A stretch of 10,686 nucleotides of DNA from Mycocentrospora acerina. Its lineage: Eukaryota > Ascomycota > Dothideomycetes > Pleosporales. Positions 8,172 to 10,686 of the stretch are shown in pieces. Numbering within the stretch: position 1 is the stretch's first letter; every line of letters begins with the position of its first letter. The notes below the pieces were generated by a model that did no database searches, was not told the DNA's origin, and saw nothing but the letters and a program-made list of their open reading frames with translations. The DNA is taken from the NCBI GenBank assembly GCA_022701365.1, contig JAKUHH010000386.1, positions 1 through 10,686 on the forward strand. Reading direction: 5' to 3'. The position numbers and the translations under genes were made by a program.

Positions 8172-9550
8172 TAGAGAATTAAAGAAACCTTAAGTTATTT
8201 GTTATAGATAGCTCTTAGCGCAAGATATCCACTCTTTATCTTTTTAGTTTAAAGGCTTCATAGTAAGTGTAGTTCACAATTAATTAAAGCAGGACATCTA
8301 GCTGCATTGCGTTGTGTAATACTTGGTTAGAAACTTCTTTTTTAACGTGTTTTACTAGCAAGTTGGCTACAATACTAAATCGCGTGCAACGCATTATATC
8401 TTACAAAAGATAACTGCCTAACACAACTCTTAATTTCTCTAAATTTAATGTAAAATATTTTTAAGTAACAATATGTAAGTGCCTCTTATTAATTAAATCT
8501 ATCTTAACTTAATTCTAGATATTAAAACTGTACAATCTCTTATTATTTACTTTAACAACTTGCCTCTAAGGTATCTTTAAAAGAAATATAACTTCACTAG
8601 TTTACAATATAATGTTTTCTTTTAAAGAGCATTTTTGTATGCTATTACAGGAATAGGTAGCTAACTAGACTACTAGCTGTATTCAAAGTTTTTATAGCTG
8701 CGAAGGTCAATTTAATCTAAGTTTGAAGGTTTGCCAAAAATCAGGCTGAACTTAGGCTTATAGCGAGTTATTTTTGTGAGTAATTTTGCACATTTGTCCT
8801 CTAATTTCTGTTTGGAACTTTCTAGAATAGAGAAAGGGTTCTCTAAATAAGTTAAAACAATATACAAAAAAGACTAATAAATTAAAAAGCACAACAACTA
8901 AATTATAAAGATTGTATTACTGTATTATTTAGACTACATTAGTGAAAAAATTTAAGCAGCAGAATATATAGTTTATAAAACTTAAAAGCCCTTTAATGTT
9001 CCTTTCCTTGATAACTTTACAAGGCTAGGAACTTTGTAGCAGGCCTGTATGATTATATTGGCATTTATCTATATTATAATTTGCTAAGATGGACTATATT
9101 ATTCAATTTTAGCTATAAAACTTAAGTTAGTTTAACTGCTTTTAATAAGTTCTGACATGTTGAAACATGAGATTAGTCGCAAATAGTAGATAGCTTAGCG
9201 CTAGTTCTTATCTTGGGGTTTCTTATTAGTGTTTCTAATCCTAATAGAGAGTGGGTTCTTTAGGGTCTTCCTCTGCCTGCTCTACTAAATAAGAATCACT
9301 GTTTGTAAAAAACTCAGTCCTTAACTCTGATAATTAAATTCTTACCCCTAGTCATAGTTGCGATGTTATGTCTGCAGTCCACAACCTAAACTAGTTTAAA
9401 TAATAATTCTAAAAGAGAGCATCTTAAAAACAACAAGTTGTCTTAGCTTCTATAACTTGATTTTTGCTCTAACAGCAAAAGCTACCTTATTAAATATTGA
9501 TGTAATTAAACATATTTAGGGACGGTGTGCGGCATATTCTTTATTAATAG

Positions 9551-9781
9551 TATTGTGACAAACTCTACTTATACATTTGCACAACTGCTAACGCTATATC
9601 TTACAAGCTAACTTACTATATAATTATCAATAACACAATCTTTATAAAGAAGTACTTATACATACAAAAGAAACATAGCACAGACCCGCTCCTAACAAAG
9701 CTGTATCTCTTTAACAACTACGCACAGATTTCAACAATTCAGGGTCAAAGGAAGAAAGAGAAGACACCTGCGAAGAAAAAT
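9551..9781 (+). other. Stop-free stretch of 77 codons, unrecognised
   Basis: This frame is open between TAG at 9548 and TAA at 9782, long for such stop-dense DNA. It has no ATG start and ends in a basic segment, QGQRKKEKTPAKKN. Reading on past the TAA gives a further protein-like run with five TAG codons and one TAA, up to about 9930. I cannot assign it; it may be a coding relic or chance. Confidence 0.2.
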
Positions 9782-9936
9782 TAAGTAAGGCTAACAGGAA
9801 TGCTCTAGTAGCATATTAAGTAGACCAGAATTCTAGCATTAGAAGTCTGGTAGAGACAACATCTTAAGAATCTATCAACAGCTTGCAAGACATACTGCCT
9901 ACCTCTCTCGTACGGACCCTGAGTGCTAAATCGTGC

Positions 9937-10686
9937 TTACTAGACAGGCTGTAACTTGAACGCGTTAAAAGTAAATGTCCAGCTCTTTATACTCGCCTTA
10001 TTGTTAACACAATCAAAAACCGAGCTATTACCTGACCAGAGAGGACAAGTAGGCTACTAGCACAACTGTTGGATTTCACCAGAGTAATCACCAGACGAAA
10101 CAGTCCCGTTCAAATAACTAGGCTTAATCTTGTTCTTAACCTAGTCAATAATAGTCGCCATGTTGTCCTGTAGGTAAGGGCCAGGCTGGAGAGAGTTGCT
10201 ACTGCAGTGAGTTGCACCAGGAATTAGATAGAATTGGTACCATTCAGACATAGCATCTAGGGCTTCAACGTTAGTCATGTTATGATACATGATAGAGCGT
10301 ACAGATTGCTAGTAGTATACAGAAGAGGCGGCAGGGATAGACAGGTCAGATTCACTGTAGTAGTAGAGTAGCTTAGCCCTAGAGGATTAGAAGGGTGTAA
10401 AATTAGGGACAGTAGTTTGCAGGCTGTCTAGAAAGCAGATTATGCCAGTATTTATCTAGTCTACAAGAGTATTATAGTTAATATTGTTAAGATTCTCTAG
10501 GATGTCAACAGCAAGGAGTTAGACAAATTTAGTAACAGACTTGCCACCAGTAGAAGGGATGTTAAGCTTCTAGGCACTAGTTGTATTATTGTAGGTTAGA
10601 TCAGCATTGCTAAGGTCTAAATTAATCTGCCAGGAGAGATAGGCATGCTTGCCTTTAGAATCGTGCAGACCATCGTATACAGCCTA
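9937..10686 (-). pseudogene. Tannase/feruloyl esterase C-terminal part, RIP-inactivated, runs off window
   Basis: C-terminal 250 or so codons of a secreted ester hydrolase of the tannase/feruloyl esterase family, which cleaves gallate or hydroxycinnamate esters of plant polymers. One minus-strand frame without introns reads AVYDGLHDSKGKHAYLSW near the edge, then LLYYYSESDLSIP with the catalytic Asp at 10347-10345, SVRSIMYHNMTN, and LIPGATHCSSNSLQPGPY with the catalytic His at 10209-10207 followed by its Cys, the HC half of the CS-D-HC arrangement. IID-stop-VKNKIKPSYLNGT, CPLWSG and SIKSWTFTFNAFKL follow. The catalytic Ser and signal peptide would lie beyond 10686. Nine internal TAG or TAA codons, the first at the edge (10686-10684), break it. 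The end is TAG-TAA at 9942-9937; the TAG was probably Trp or Gln, making TAA the real stop. The triad residues visible survive. Confidence 0.92.

Larger units (their letters stand above)
8115..9936. other. Very AT-rich stretch without an assignable gene
   Basis: I see no recognisable gene, RNA or mobile element. TAA, TAG and TTA triplets are dense in all frames, as in RIP-mutated non-coding DNA. It contains a 9-bp minisatellite at 8145-8171 and one 77-codon stop-free plus-strand stretch at 9551-9781; both are listed separately. The right end should include the former 3' untranslated region of the tannase relic. Confidence 0.55.

Noticed and set aside
9170..9330. Minus-strand hydrophilic stretch (SYLVEQAEEDPKEPTLY) as a gene tail
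   Set aside because: Only about 30 codons are open before a cluster of stops, and no start, family or neighbouring exon could be found.
968..10686. Stop codon reassignment (TAG/TAA read as Gln) instead of pseudogenes
   Set aside because: Many stops stand at Trp positions as well as Gln, and radical missense changes (Gly to Arg in Walker A and membrane motifs) accompany them. Kinase exon 3, in the unmutated island, has no such codons. Mutation explains all of this; a changed code does not.
1..10686. tRNA, rRNA, CRISPR array or terminal inverted repeats of a transposon
   Set aside because: I saw no cloverleaf arms, regular spacer-repeat pattern or matching inverted ends; the only repeats are the 174-nt duplication and a 9-bp triplet.

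Overview
The window looks like a mutated, non-functional stretch of a filamentous ascomycete (Pezizomycotina) genome. Three things point there. The coding blocks are split by short introns (about 38-60 nt) with GT/AG ends and CTAAC- or GCTAAT-like branch sites. The recognisable proteins belong to families that are expanded in Pezizomycotina. The DNA also carries the mark of repeat-induced point mutation (RIP): CpA and TpG have largely become TpA, so CAA, CAG and TGG codons now read TAA or TAG. In the four recognisable genes I count 35 premature in-frame stops; all are TAG or TAA and none is TGA. Many glycines have become arginine or serine, prolines and serines leucine, and glutamates lysine, which are the expected C-to-T and G-to-A outcomes.

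Layout: 1-967 is AT-rich with no gene seen. 968-2855 (minus) is a broken MFS sugar transporter with three introns. 2856-3321 is the divergent upstream region shared with the next gene. 3322-4306 (plus) is a broken P-loop small-molecule kinase of the uridine kinase/phosphoribulokinase-like group. It has two introns and contains a 174-nt direct duplication with a single N at the join, probably an assembly artefact. 4307-4989 is a less mutated intergenic stretch. 4990-6475 (plus) is a broken MFS monocarboxylate-type transporter with two introns. 6490-8114 holds unrecognised coding-like traces; the best is on the minus strand at 6969-7640. 8115-9936 is very AT-rich with no assignable gene. 9937-10686 (minus, running off the right edge) is the C-terminal part of a broken tannase/feruloyl esterase.

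How the genes may have worked together (inference): a secreted tannase/feruloyl esterase releases sugars and aromatic acids from plant esters, one transporter takes up sugar, one takes up organic or aromatic acids, and a kinase could phosphorylate an imported compound. That would suit a plant-polymer catabolic cluster, but linkage alone does not prove it. RIP acts on duplicated DNA, so the block was probably one copy of a segmental duplication. About 4.05-5.5 kb (kinase 3' end, intergenic region, transporter 5' part) keeps far more CpA and TpG than its surroundings, as if that part escaped.
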